NCBI GenBank assembly: GCA_934182605.1
Contig: CAKPRQ010000002.1
Span: forward strand, 1 to 64,000
Source of the DNA: an uncultured Clostridia bacterium
Lineage (GTDB): Bacteria > Bacillota > Clostridia > TANB77 > CAG-508
Length of the DNA: 64,000 nucleotides
Direction of reading: 5' to 3'
This document shows, piece after piece, positions 1 through 7,446 of this stretch (position 1 is its first letter; every line of letters starts with the position of its first letter). Below the pieces are notes generated by a model. That model was not told the DNA's origin. It did no database searches and saw only the letters and a program-made list of their open reading frames with translations. Both the position numbers and the translations under genes were made by a program.

Positions 1-137
1 TTGTGGTTAAATATTACCTGCTCGGAAGTATTGGTATTACTGTATTTTTTCTTGTTACTTAAATGAGCATCACCATCAATATGAAGAATTTTACCTGCTA
101 CAGTTTTAGATATATTCGTTCTTAGTATTTCTGACAT
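1..137 (-). CDS. 5' part of an unrecognised gene
   Basis: An open frame starts at ATG 135-137 and runs off the left window edge, giving 45 codons without a stop. The start is supported by an AGGTGA ribosome-binding site a few bases upstream. The N-terminus begins MSEILRTNISKTVAGK and continues through a short polar stretch. It has no signal peptide or membrane segment in the visible part. It lies downstream of gpr on the same strand, where spoIIP is common in Bacillus, but the sequence does not look like SpoIIP. I do not recognise the family. The 218-bp gap to gpr is AT-rich, and I saw no clear terminator in it. Confidence 0.55.
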   Translation of the reverse strand, partial: MSEILRTNISKTVAGKILHIDGDAHLSNKKKYSNTNTSEQVIFNH

Positions 138-355
138 AAAATTCACCTCATATTTTATGGGCTAATATATTTTATGTCAGATTTTATTTTTAGTGAAGAA
201 ATTCATTATTTAATTGTCAAAATTCACAAATTTTACTATAAAACGTATAAAAACTTATATATTAATATTTTTCAATCAAAATTCCGGATTGTTTAATTAA
301 AATAAAATCACATTATAATATCTATAATTACTTTTAAGACAATTTTTCAATTTTC

Positions 356-1291
356 CTATAAACTCATATTTATTCCTCTGGCTACCACACTACTCATATT
401 TAAAATCAAATCATCTATTTCTTTAGGTGTTACTATGAAATTAAAATCATTTGGTTGCAATACTTCTTTTATCATTTCGTATTTATTTTCTTCATTTAAT
501 TCATTTAAAAATTTATTTGATTTTGCCTCTTCTTGTAATTTCTTTATAAATATTGTTAAACTATCTGCCGCTACTGTAGCAGCTTCTACAACTGTAGGCA
601 CTCCTATTGCAATAACTGGAATTCCTAAGGTCTTTTCTGATAATTCTTGTCTTCTATTTCCAACTCCTGCTCCTGGCACTATTCCTGTATCTGCTAGTTG
701 TATTGTACTGCTTATTCTTTCCATACTTTTTGATGCAAGAGCATCTATAACTACAATAAGTTTTGGTTTCACATTTTCTACAATTCCTTTTAAAATTTCT
801 TGTGTTTCTATTCCTGTTGTTCCTAAAACTCCTGGAGATACAGCAGAAACTGGTCTTGTATTTTCATCTGTTAATTGTGGCATATACGTAAACCAATGTC
901 TTGTTACATCTATTTTTGATATTACTCTAGGTCCTAATGAATCTGGAGTTACCTTTTCATTTCCTAAGCCTACAATTAAAATATCATCTGCCTTTTTAAC
1001 TTTACTTTCTATTAAAGTTTTTAACTCTTCTGATAATGCTTCAGCCGCGCTTTGTATTTCTTCATCGCCTGCTACATTTAAATATTTTAAGTCAAATGTA
1101 ATATAATTTCCAATTGGTTTTCCTATTGCGTTTGCTCCTTCTTCATTTAAAATTCTCACTTTATTTAACTTTATATACTTACTTTTTTGTACTTCTTCCG
1201 CTTCTATTCCAGGAATCTCATTTTCTAAATGATTTGCTTTCCTAAATAAATCTCGCCTCTCATCAGCTAAATCTGTTCTAAAATTTTCCAT
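356..1291 (-). CDS. gpr: Germination protease GPR (spore endopeptidase, family A25)
   Basis: GPR degrades small acid-soluble spore proteins during germination, freeing spore DNA and supplying amino acids. The 311-aa product starts MENFRTDLADE, which matches the TDLA(L)E-like propeptide and SASP cleavage consensus, so it is made as a zymogen. The core VGLGN at about 107-111 is followed by D117, and VIDAL places D183. The two Asp are 66 residues apart, as for the catalytic pair known from Bacillus GPR. An AGGAGG ribosome-binding site precedes the ATG. It lies 60 bp downstream of uvrC on the same strand. It is strong evidence for an endospore-forming host. Length and motifs are complete. Confidence 0.96.
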   Translation of the reverse strand: MENFRTDLADERRDLFRKANHLENEIPGIEAEEVQKSKYIKLNKVRILNEEGANAIGKPIGNYITFDLKYLNVAGDEEIQSAAEALSEELKTLIESKVKKADDILIVGLGNEKVTPDSLGPRVISKIDVTRHWFTYMPQLTDENTRPVSAVSPGVLGTTGIETQEILKGIVENVKPKLIVVIDALASKSMERISSTIQLADTGIVPGAGVGNRRQELSEKTLGIPVIAIGVPTVVEAATVAADSLTIFIKKLQEEAKSNKFLNELNEENKYEMIKEVLQPNDFNFIVTPKEIDDLILNMSSVVARGINMSL

Positions 1292-1350
1292 AAAAAATCC
1301 TCCTATTTAAAACTTTTCTATTTAATATGTGCTAAAAGAAGGATTTTATT

Positions 1351-3169
1351 CTACTTTTCTTTTATTCTCTTTGCAAGTTCTTCTGTTATTCCTTTTACTT
1401 TTACTAATTCTTCAATAGAAGCATTTTTTATATTTTCTACAGTACCAAATTTTTGCATTAAAGCCTTTTTCTTTACAGGACCTATTCCTTCTATAAAATC
1501 TAATTCTGATTTTAACATTCCTTCATCCCTTAATTTTTTATGATATTCTATAGCTGTTTTATGCACTTCGTCTTGAAATGTTGTCATAAAGTTTAAAAGT
1601 TCTTCTGATATCTCTATTTCATTTCTATTTTCATCTAATAAGGCTCTTGTTCTATGTTTATCGTTCTTTACCATACCATATACTGGTATTTCTAAATTAT
1701 ATTTATCTACTATTTCTTTTATAGCTCTTATTTGTGTTATTCCACCATCTGCTAATATTAAATCTGGTAATTTTCCAAATCCGCTACCAATTTCTTCTTC
1801 ATTTATCGAATGTTTTATTCTTCTTTCTACAACCTCCTTCATACAAGCTACATCATTTTGCTCAAATGTATTTTTTATTTTAAATTTTCTTGAAAGTGAT
1901 TTATTTATCTTTCCATTTAAAGCTACACACATTCCTGCTACCATGTACGTACCAGATATATTTGAAATATCAAAACTTTCTATTTTTATTGGTAATTTTT
2001 CTAAATCTAATTTTTCTTTTAATTCTTCTAAAATATTATATTTTCCTTTCTGTTTATTTTCTAATGTTATTTTAGCATTATTTTCAGCCATTTCTATAAA
2101 TTTTAATTTTTCTCCAATTTTTGGTATTTTTATTTCTACCTTTCTATTAGCTTTTTTAGATAGCCACTCTTCTATTATTTCTTTTTCTGAAATATTTTCT
2201 TTTACCATTATTTTAGCAGGTATTTCTTCTAAATCCATATAGTATTGTTTTAAAAAACTTGATATTATTTCTTCGTTTTCAACTTTTTCATCCTCTATAT
2301 TTTCTTTATCTTCACTATAAGTTCTAGCGAAAAAGTAATGTTCTCTACCTATCATTTTACTATTTCTTATAAAGAATATTTCTATACATATTTCTAAATC
2401 ATTTTTATATAAACCAATTACATCTATTGAATTTTCATTTATATTAGAGATTTTTTGTTTTTCTGTTATTACTAGTATTGCATTTTTTCTATCTCTTAAT
2501 TCAGCTGCTTTTTCAAATTCTAACTTGTCTGCAAATTCTTTTATTTTTTCATCTAATTCTTTTATTATTTTATCAGTTTTTCCTTCTAATAACATTAAAA
2601 TTTGATTTATTTCTTGCATATATTCTTCTCTTGAAACTTTATGTATGCAAGGTGCCATACAACGTTTTATATGATAATTTAAACAAGCTCTTGTTGTAGA
2701 TTTAAATGTTTTACATTGTCTTATTTTAAAACGTTCTTTTATAAATTGTACCATTTCTTTTGCTGCACCTGCATTAGGGTATGGCCCAAAATATTTTGCA
2801 CCGTCTTTTAATATTCTTCGTGTTGTAAATACATTTGGATATTCAGATTTTATATCTACTTTTATATATGGATATGTTTTATCATCTTTTAATAAAACAT
2901 TAAATTTAGGTCTATGTTCTTTTATTAAATTACACTCTAAAATTAAAGCCTCTGCCTCTGTATCTGTTACAATATACTCGAAATGATCTATTAAAGATAC
3001 CATTTTTAAAATTCTATTTGTTTTATTTGTTTTTCTAAAATATGAAGTTACTCTATTTTTTAAAACCACAGCTTTTCCTATGTATAATATCTTATCATCT
3101 TTATCTTTCATTATATATACACCGTGGTTTCTTAGGCAATTTCTTTAATTCTTCTTTAATATTAAACAT
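1351..3169 (-). CDS. uvrC: Excinuclease ABC subunit C (UvrC), interrupted by a +1 shift at an in-frame CGG
   Basis: UvrC makes the two incisions of nucleotide excision repair. The true start is ATG 3167-3169, behind a GGAG ribosome-binding site, and encodes MFNIKEELKKLPKKP. The next frame-0 codon is CGG (C at 3124) and the frame then stops within a few codons. Omitting that C gives PGVYIMKD joined to the long frame (KILYIGKA). That restores the GIY half of the GIY-YIG nuclease and gives a protein of about 605 aa. Other domains are intact: a UVR motif near residue 220, the RNase H-like 5' nuclease domain in the second half, and C-terminal helix-hairpin-helix repeats. Starting at the downstream ATG 3111 would lose the GVY tyrosine. 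I read this as a functional gene needing +1 frameshifting; a plain mutation or assembly error is the alternative. Confidence 0.9.
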
Positions 3170-3202
3170 AATTTCTCCTTTAATTATTCTTTAATATATA
3201 GA

Positions 3203-3234
3203 AAAAAGCTTGGAATATTTTTCCAAACCTTTTA
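3203..3234 (-). terminator. Terminator after rpmA
   Basis: On the minus strand TTGGAA and TTCCAA pair around a short A-rich loop, with flanking AAAAG/CTTTT, and a run of T follows. It starts only a few bases after the rpmA stop and separates the ribosomal protein operon from uvrC. Confidence 0.7.
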
Positions 3235-3238
3235 TAAT

Positions 3239-3496
3239 TTATTGTTCTGGGTAAACACTTACTTGTTTTTTGTCTCTACCCTTTCTTTCAAATTTTACTT
3301 TTCCGTCTTTTAATGCATATAAAGTATCATCGCTACCTATACCTACATTATTACCTGGATGTATATGTGTTCCTCTTTGTCTTACTAGAATATTTCCAGC
3401 TAATACAAATTGACCATCTGCTCTTTTTACACCAAGACGTTTAGACTCACTGTCTCTTCCGTTTTTAACGCTACCTTGACCTTTCTTATGAGCCAT
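3239..3496 (-). CDS. rpmA: 50S ribosomal protein L27 without the N-terminal extension
   Basis: L27 reaches the peptidyl-transferase centre with its N-terminal tail. The 85-aa product begins directly at MAHKKGQGSVKNGRDS, preceded by a GGGAGTG ribosome-binding site. Most Firmicutes L27 proteins carry an N-terminal leader of roughly 9 residues ending in F, removed by the Prp protease (YsxB). There is no such leader here. The usual ysxB gene between rplU and rpmA is also missing: the two genes are 38 bp apart. The rest of the protein is typical. It is cotranscribed with rplU. Confidence 0.97.
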   Translation of the reverse strand: MAHKKGQGSVKNGRDSESKRLGVKRADGQFVLAGNILVRQRGTHIHPGNNVGIGSDDTLYALKDGKVKFERKGRDKKQVSVYPEQ

Positions 3497-3534
3497 TTAT
3501 ATTCACTCCCTTCGTGATTTTAATTAAATACTAT

Positions 3535-3936
3535 TTATTTTTTTACTGCTTCACCTTTTTTTGCAACTGTTTTTGAAGCTTGAGCTGTTTCTGCATTCTC
3601 TTTTTTCTCAGATGATTTTGTTGTAGCAGTTATTATTTTTGTAATTTCTATTTTTGTGTATGGTTGTCTATGACCTTGTTTTCTTCTATAATTCTTTTTA
3701 GGTTTCATTTTGAAAACAATAATCTTTTTACCTTTACCGTGTGAAACTACCTTTCCTTCAACTTTAACTCCTTTTACATAAGGGTTACCTACTTGTACTT
3801 TTCCTTCTTCAGACACTAACACTACCTTATCGAAAACATATTTTTTGTTTACTTCAGCATCTAATTTTTCGAAAAATACAACATCTCCTTCAGCTACTTT
3901 ATATTGTTTACCACAAGTCTCAATAATTGCGTACAT
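3535..3936 (-). CDS. rplU: 50S ribosomal protein L21 with a C-terminal tail
   Basis: L21 binds 23S rRNA domain II. I place the start at ATG 3934-3936 (MYAIIETCGKQYKV) because AAGGAGGT sits 8 bases upstream; a longer in-frame start at 3960 would overlap that site. The normal L21 fold ends near residue 103 (PYTKIEITKI). About 30 more residues follow, rich in Lys, Ala, Thr and Glu, giving 133 aa. The tail is low complexity and probably disordered. The gene has its own promoter about 110 bp upstream and leads into rpmA. Confidence 0.96.
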   Translation of the reverse strand: MYAIIETCGKQYKVAEGDVVFFEKLDAEVNKKYVFDKVVLVSEEGKVQVGNPYVKGVKVEGKVVSHGKGKKIIVFKMKPKKNYRRKQGHRQPYTKIEITKIITATTKSSEKKENAETAQASKTVAKKGEAVKK

Positions 3937-4048
3937 CCAAGTAGCACCTCCTTCTTTCATAACTCTCGCTAATCCTTATTTTTAGGTAATTTAAAATTTA
4001 TATTTTTCAAATATTTATGTACCTTAATTAAGCGGATTACAGTTACTT

Positions 4049-4078
4049 ATTATATCATACTATACATTTAAAAGTCAA
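4049..4078 (-). promoter_or_regulatory. rplU-rpmA promoter and leader
   Basis: On the minus strand TTGACT (4073-4078) and TATAAT (4049-4054) are separated by 18 bp. Transcription would start near 4042, leaving a leader of about 105 nt before rplU. That is long enough for an autoregulatory L21 leader as known in Bacilli, but I could not confirm a conserved fold. The -35 box is 18 bp from the -35 box of the divergent cassette promoter. Confidence 0.7.
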
Positions 4079-4096
4079 GTACTTTTATGTAATTTG

Positions 4097-4125
4097 TTGA
4101 CTTTTTTGTGGAAGAATGTTATAAT
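4097..4125 (+). promoter_or_regulatory. Consensus sigma-A promoter of the GC-rich cassette
   Basis: TTGACT (4097-4102) and TATAAT (4120-4125) with exactly 17 bp spacing. It is followed by AAGGAGGT at 4152-4159 and the first ATG at 4164. The promoter DNA is AT-rich like the host, while the coding DNA it drives is not. Confidence 0.8.
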
Positions 4126-4163
4126 TATTATATCGTAATTTTATATCTAACAAGGAGGTTAGC

Positions 4164-4376
4164 ATGGCTGATATGACTCTTCGGGAAGCTGAGGAACTCA
4201 TTGCCAAAATTCGCAAGGCTAAGCTCGATGAGCTTACTGCCCTGCAAAAGGCGTGGCCTGAGCCTACGGAAAAACAAGCCAGACGGCTTGCGAAGCTTAA
4301 GGACGAGTTTCAGAAGGTGTGCAAGCATCATCAGAAAATCAAAAAACTCCTTTCCAGATACGTGGAGGACAAGTGA
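4164..4376 (+). CDS. Small charged helical protein of unknown function, cassette gene 1
   Basis: A 70-aa product (MADMTLREAEELIAKIRKAK...) that is almost wholly predicted helix, rich in Lys, Glu and Ala, without a signal or membrane segment. A textbook AAGGAGGT ribosome-binding site lies 4 bases upstream of the ATG. Codon choice (GCC, CTC, CTG, AAG, GAG, CGC, CGG) and a base composition near 50% GC contrast sharply with the surrounding genes. It has two in-frame CGG codons (codons 7 and 41), whereas host genes use none except at frameshift sites. It overlaps cassette gene 2 as TGATG. I do not recognise the family. The cassette looks horizontally acquired, with the coding part inserted behind a host-like promoter. 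Confidence 0.65.
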   Translation: MADMTLREAEELIAKIRKAKLDELTALQKAWPEPTEKQARRLAKLKDEFQKVCKHHQKIKKLLSRYVEDK

Positions 4377-4561
4377 TGTCAAGAAATGACAACAAATCCC
4401 TGATGTCGTTCCTGTCCCAAAGCGAAAGAGACTTTTATAAAAAAGTCCTCGGCAAGCCCCTCAACAAACGTACCCTGGACGAGGAGCTGAAGCGCCAAGC
4501 AATGGAAAAAGTTGCCACCGCAAGGTGGAAAGCTTGGCGTGACAAGCACTTCGACGACTAG
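4376..4561 (+). CDS. Small basic protein of unknown function, cassette gene 2
   Basis: A 61-aa product (MSRNDNKSLMSFLSQSERDF...), highly charged and probably helical, with no secretion or membrane signal. The start ATG overlaps the TGA of gene 1 (TGATG), so translation is probably coupled and the two products may act together. No separate strong ribosome-binding site is needed; GGAGG lies about 10 bases upstream inside gene 1. Composition is GC-rich as for gene 1. It has no in-frame CGG. A hairpin terminator follows. A toxin-antitoxin or other two-peptide module is conceivable, but nothing in the sequence identifies one. Confidence 0.6.
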   Translation: MSRNDNKSLMSFLSQSERDFYKKVLGKPLNKRTLDEELKRQAMEKVATARWKAWRDKHFDD

Positions 4562-4583
4562 TTCGTCAGCCGGCCTAACTCAA

Positions 4584-4609
4584 AAGAGGTGGAAACCTTT
4601 CCACCTCTT
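4584..4609 (+). terminator. Terminator of the GC-rich cassette
   Basis: AAGAGGTGGAAA and TTTCCACCTCTT form a perfect 12-bp stem with a 2-base centre, followed by a T-rich tract on the plus strand. It sits between the cassette and the convergent ysxC end and could also serve ysxC. Confidence 0.85.
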
Positions 4610-4619
4610 CTTTATTATT

Positions 4620-5216
4620 TTATATATAATTTTCTAATTCTTCCCAAATTCTATCTGTATAAATTTTTCGTTCTGACGAAAAAGGTAATACTTTTACTTT
4701 TTCTTCTAAACCTAATTCTTTTATTTTCAACTCATTTGCAATACTTTTAACTTCATTTTCTACCTTAGTTACAGCTATTTTATCAGCTTTATTACACACA
4801 ACTAAGAATGGCTTATTACTTTTCAATAAATACTCATACATCAACATATCATCTTTAGTAGGTTTATGTCTTATATCCAGTAATTGAACTATTAAAGAAA
4901 TTTTATCTCTTTTAAATAAATATTCTTCTATATATGAACCAACTTTTACTTGCATTTCTTTAGACATTTTGCTATACCCATATCCTGGTAAATCTACAAA
5001 GTAGAATTTATCATCCATGTTATAAAAATTTATTTGTCTTGTTTTACCAGGTTCACTACTAGTTCTTGCTAAACTTTTTCTATTTATTAATGTATTTATA
5101 AAAGACGATTTTCCTACATTAGATTTTCCTACTAATACTATTTCTGGTAAATTATTATTTGGATATTGTTTTGGTCCTACTGCTGATATTTCAAATTTAG
5201 GATTTTTTATTAGCAT
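4620..5216 (-). CDS. ysxC: Ribosome-biogenesis GTPase YsxC/EngB
   Basis: An essential GTPase for late 50S subunit assembly. The 198-aa product has the G1 P-loop GKSNVGKSSF near residue 31, the G3 motif DLPGYG near 75 and the G4 motif NKAD near 142. Length is normal for the family. In many Firmicutes it follows lonA; here it follows serS on the same strand with a 47-bp gap. It ends against the convergent GC-rich cassette. Confidence 0.95.
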   Translation of the reverse strand: MLIKNPKFEISAVGPKQYPNNNLPEIVLVGKSNVGKSSFINTLINRKSLARTSSEPGKTRQINFYNMDDKFYFVDLPGYGYSKMSKEMQVKVGSYIEEYLFKRDKISLIVQLLDIRHKPTKDDMLMYEYLLKSNKPFLVVCNKADKIAVTKVENEVKSIANELKIKELGLEEKVKVLPFSSERKIYTDRIWEELENYI

Positions 5217-5263
5217 TTAAAGCACATTCCTTTCTAGTATTATTGATAAAACTTTATATACAG

Positions 5264-6532
5264 CTATTTCTTTTCTATTTTAGTCATTCCACCCATATAT
5301 GGTACTAGAACTTCTGGTATTGTTATACTGCCATCTTCATTTTGATAATTTTCTAATATTGGTATTAATATTCTTGGTGATGCTACTGCTGTATTATTTA
5401 ATGTAAACGCATATTTTAATTCTCCATTTTCATCTTTATATTTAATATTAGATCTTCTAGCTTGGAAATCATTAAATGATGAACAAGAGTGAGTTTCTGA
5501 ATAAGCATTTCTACTTGGCATCCACGCCTCTATATCATGTTTTCTAACTTGACCTAATCCAATATCACCTGTACACACTTGTACTACTCTATATGGAATT
5601 TTCAAATCTTGTAATATTTCTTCTGAATTATTTAATATAAAGTTATGGAGTTTATATTGTTCCTCATAATCAGCTTTACATATTACTACTTGCTCTATTT
5701 TTGTAAATTGATGAACTCTATATAATCCTTTAGTGTCTTTACCATAAGTACCTGCTTCTCTTCTAAAACAATTTGAATATCCAGCATATAGTATTGGTTT
5801 ATCTAAATTTACAATTTCTCCATTATGGTATGAAACTAAAGATACTTCTGAAGTTCCTACTAAATATAATCCATCTTCACCTATTTCATATGCTTGCTCT
5901 TTTCCTATTGGAAAATATCCTGTTCCTCTCATTGCAACATCTTTTACCATTACTGGTACAGTCATCAAAGTAAAACCTTTTTTTATTAATTTATCTATTA
6001 CAAATCTACAAACTGCCATTTCTAATAATGCTGCTTCATTTTTTAAATAATATGTTCTTGACCCAGCTATTTTAGATGCATGTGAAAAATCCATTAAATC
6101 TAATTCTTCTCCTAATTCATAATGTGATTTAGGTGTGAAACCAAATTTTCTTATTTCGCCTACTTTTCTTATTTCCACATTGTCAGCATCAGATTCTCCT
6201 ACTGGTACCTCATCTAATGTAGGTGCTGGCACTCTTAACATTAAATCATCATATTCTTCTTGCAACGGATGCAATACTGCCTCTATTTCTGAAATTTTTT
6301 CTTTCAAATCTCTAACTCTTTCAACTTTTAATTGTTTTTCTTCTCCTTGTAATTTAGAAATCTCATTAGATAGTTTGTTTCTTTCTGCTCTTAATATTTC
6401 TACTTCTGTTAAATTTTCCTTTACTAATTTATCTACTTCTAGTAATCTATCTACATCTATTTCTACTAATTTTTCTTTCGCTGTTTTTTTAATAACCTCA
6501 GGATTTTCCCTAATAAACTTAATATCTAACAT
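5264..6532 (-). CDS. serS: Serine--tRNA ligase
   Basis: Charges tRNA-Ser. The 422-aa product has the N-terminal coiled-coil tRNA-binding arm at about 30-100, rich in Leu, Glu and Lys. The class II core follows, with motif 2 (FRREAGTYGKDTKGLYRVHQF) and a C-terminal motif 3 segment around PRILIPILENY. It starts MLDIKFIRENPE, the usual form. The upstream gap is only 83 bp, too short for the T-box leader that often precedes serS in Firmicutes. Confidence 0.97.
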   Translation of the reverse strand: MLDIKFIRENPEVIKKTAKEKLVEIDVDRLLEVDKLVKENLTEVEILRAERNKLSNEISKLQGEEKQLKVERVRDLKEKISEIEAVLHPLQEEYDDLMLRVPAPTLDEVPVGESDADNVEIRKVGEIRKFGFTPKSHYELGEELDLMDFSHASKIAGSRTYYLKNEAALLEMAVCRFVIDKLIKKGFTLMTVPVMVKDVAMRGTGYFPIGKEQAYEIGEDGLYLVGTSEVSLVSYHNGEIVNLDKPILYAGYSNCFRREAGTYGKDTKGLYRVHQFTKIEQVVICKADYEEQYKLHNFILNNSEEILQDLKIPYRVVQVCTGDIGLGQVRKHDIEAWMPSRNAYSETHSCSSFNDFQARRSNIKYKDENGELKYAFTLNNTAVASPRILIPILENYQNEDGSITIPEVLVPYMGGMTKIEKK

Positions 6533-6615
6533 TTTACATCTACCCTTTCAAATCTATATTTTTGTTTGCCCTAGAATGCATATAGTTTACTATATTTTTA
6601 AAAAAATTACAAGTA

Positions 6616-7404
6616 TTAATTAAAATTTTGTCTAACATATTCATACATTATAATTGAAGCAGCTACTGAAGCATTTAAACTTTCTGTTTTTCCTAGCATC
6701 GGTATTTTTATGTGTGTATCTACTTTTTCTAGTATTTCTTTTGAGACTCCTTTAGATTCGTTTCCAATTACAACTGCTACTTTTCTTAATTGTACATCAT
6801 ATAAATTTTCATCTGTATTTAATGATGTTACTAATACTTTATATTTCTGTTTTTTTATTTCATCTATTGTTTTTAATAAATCTTCAGATTCTATTATATT
6901 TACTCTAAATATTGCTCCCATTGTAGAACGTACTACTTTTGGATTATATGCGTCTGTTGTATTTTTAGACACTATAATTTGCTTTAAATTTACACTATCA
7001 ACTGTTCTTAAAATAGTTCCCATATTACCTGGGTCTTGTAAATTATCTAATACTAATATAAAATCCTCTTTATAATTTATTTCTTTTACCTTATTTGGTT
7101 TATTTACTATGGCTAATATACCTTGTGGATTTATAACATCTGTTAAAGTATTATAGATTTTTTCAGTTACATATATACATTCTTTATTTGCTATTTCATA
7201 TAGAAATTTTGAATCTAAAGTCTCTTTTTTTATACATTCTTCACAAATAATTATTGTATCTATATCTGCGTTTTCTTTTATAGCCTCTTCCAACATTTTT
7301 ATACCTTCTATTATAAATTGGCCCTTTTCATCTCTATATTTTTTATCCTTTAATTTTTTTATATGTTTAACCTTCTCATTATCTTTACTAGTAATAACTT
7401 GCAC
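6616..7404 (-). CDS. TrmH/SpoU-family RNA 2'-O-methyltransferase
   Basis: A SAM-dependent methyltransferase of the knotted SPOUT fold acting on rRNA or tRNA ribose. The 262-aa product has an N-terminal substrate-binding domain. Three SpoU motifs follow: DNLQDPGNMGTILRT near residue 120, IGNESKGVS near 210 and LNASVAASIIMYEY near 240. The layout matches the YsgA/RlmB-like group that in Bacillus lies next to pheS; here it lies between mfd and serS. The exact target nucleotide cannot be read from the sequence. Confidence 0.9.
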   Translation of the reverse strand: MQVITSKDNEKVKHIKKLKDKKYRDEKGQFIIEGIKMLEEAIKENADIDTIIICEECIKKETLDSKFLYEIANKECIYVTEKIYNTLTDVINPQGILAIVNKPNKVKEINYKEDFILVLDNLQDPGNMGTILRTVDSVNLKQIIVSKNTTDAYNPKVVRSTMGAIFRVNIIESEDLLKTIDEIKKQKYKVLVTSLNTDENLYDVQLRKVAVVIGNESKGVSKEILEKVDTHIKIPMLGKTESLNASVAASIIMYEYVRQNFN

Positions 7405-7446
7405 TACTAATCACCTCTAAAATTTATATTTAAAACTCTATTGAAC

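Noticed and set aside
435..1106. A 223-codon plus-strand open frame opposite gpr
   Set aside because: It is the antisense shadow of gpr, has no ribosome-binding site and lacks protein-family features. Similar shadows occur opposite most AT-rich minus-strand genes.
1351..3111. uvrC and miaA as N-terminally short but intact genes starting at internal ATGs
   Set aside because: Neither internal ATG has a suitable ribosome-binding site, and the short forms lack the GIY or P-loop motif. The upstream starts with good ribosome-binding sites join perfectly after a +1 step.
6533..6615. A T-box leader for serS
   Set aside because: The gap to the upstream gene is 83 bp, too short, and no T-box sequence was seen.
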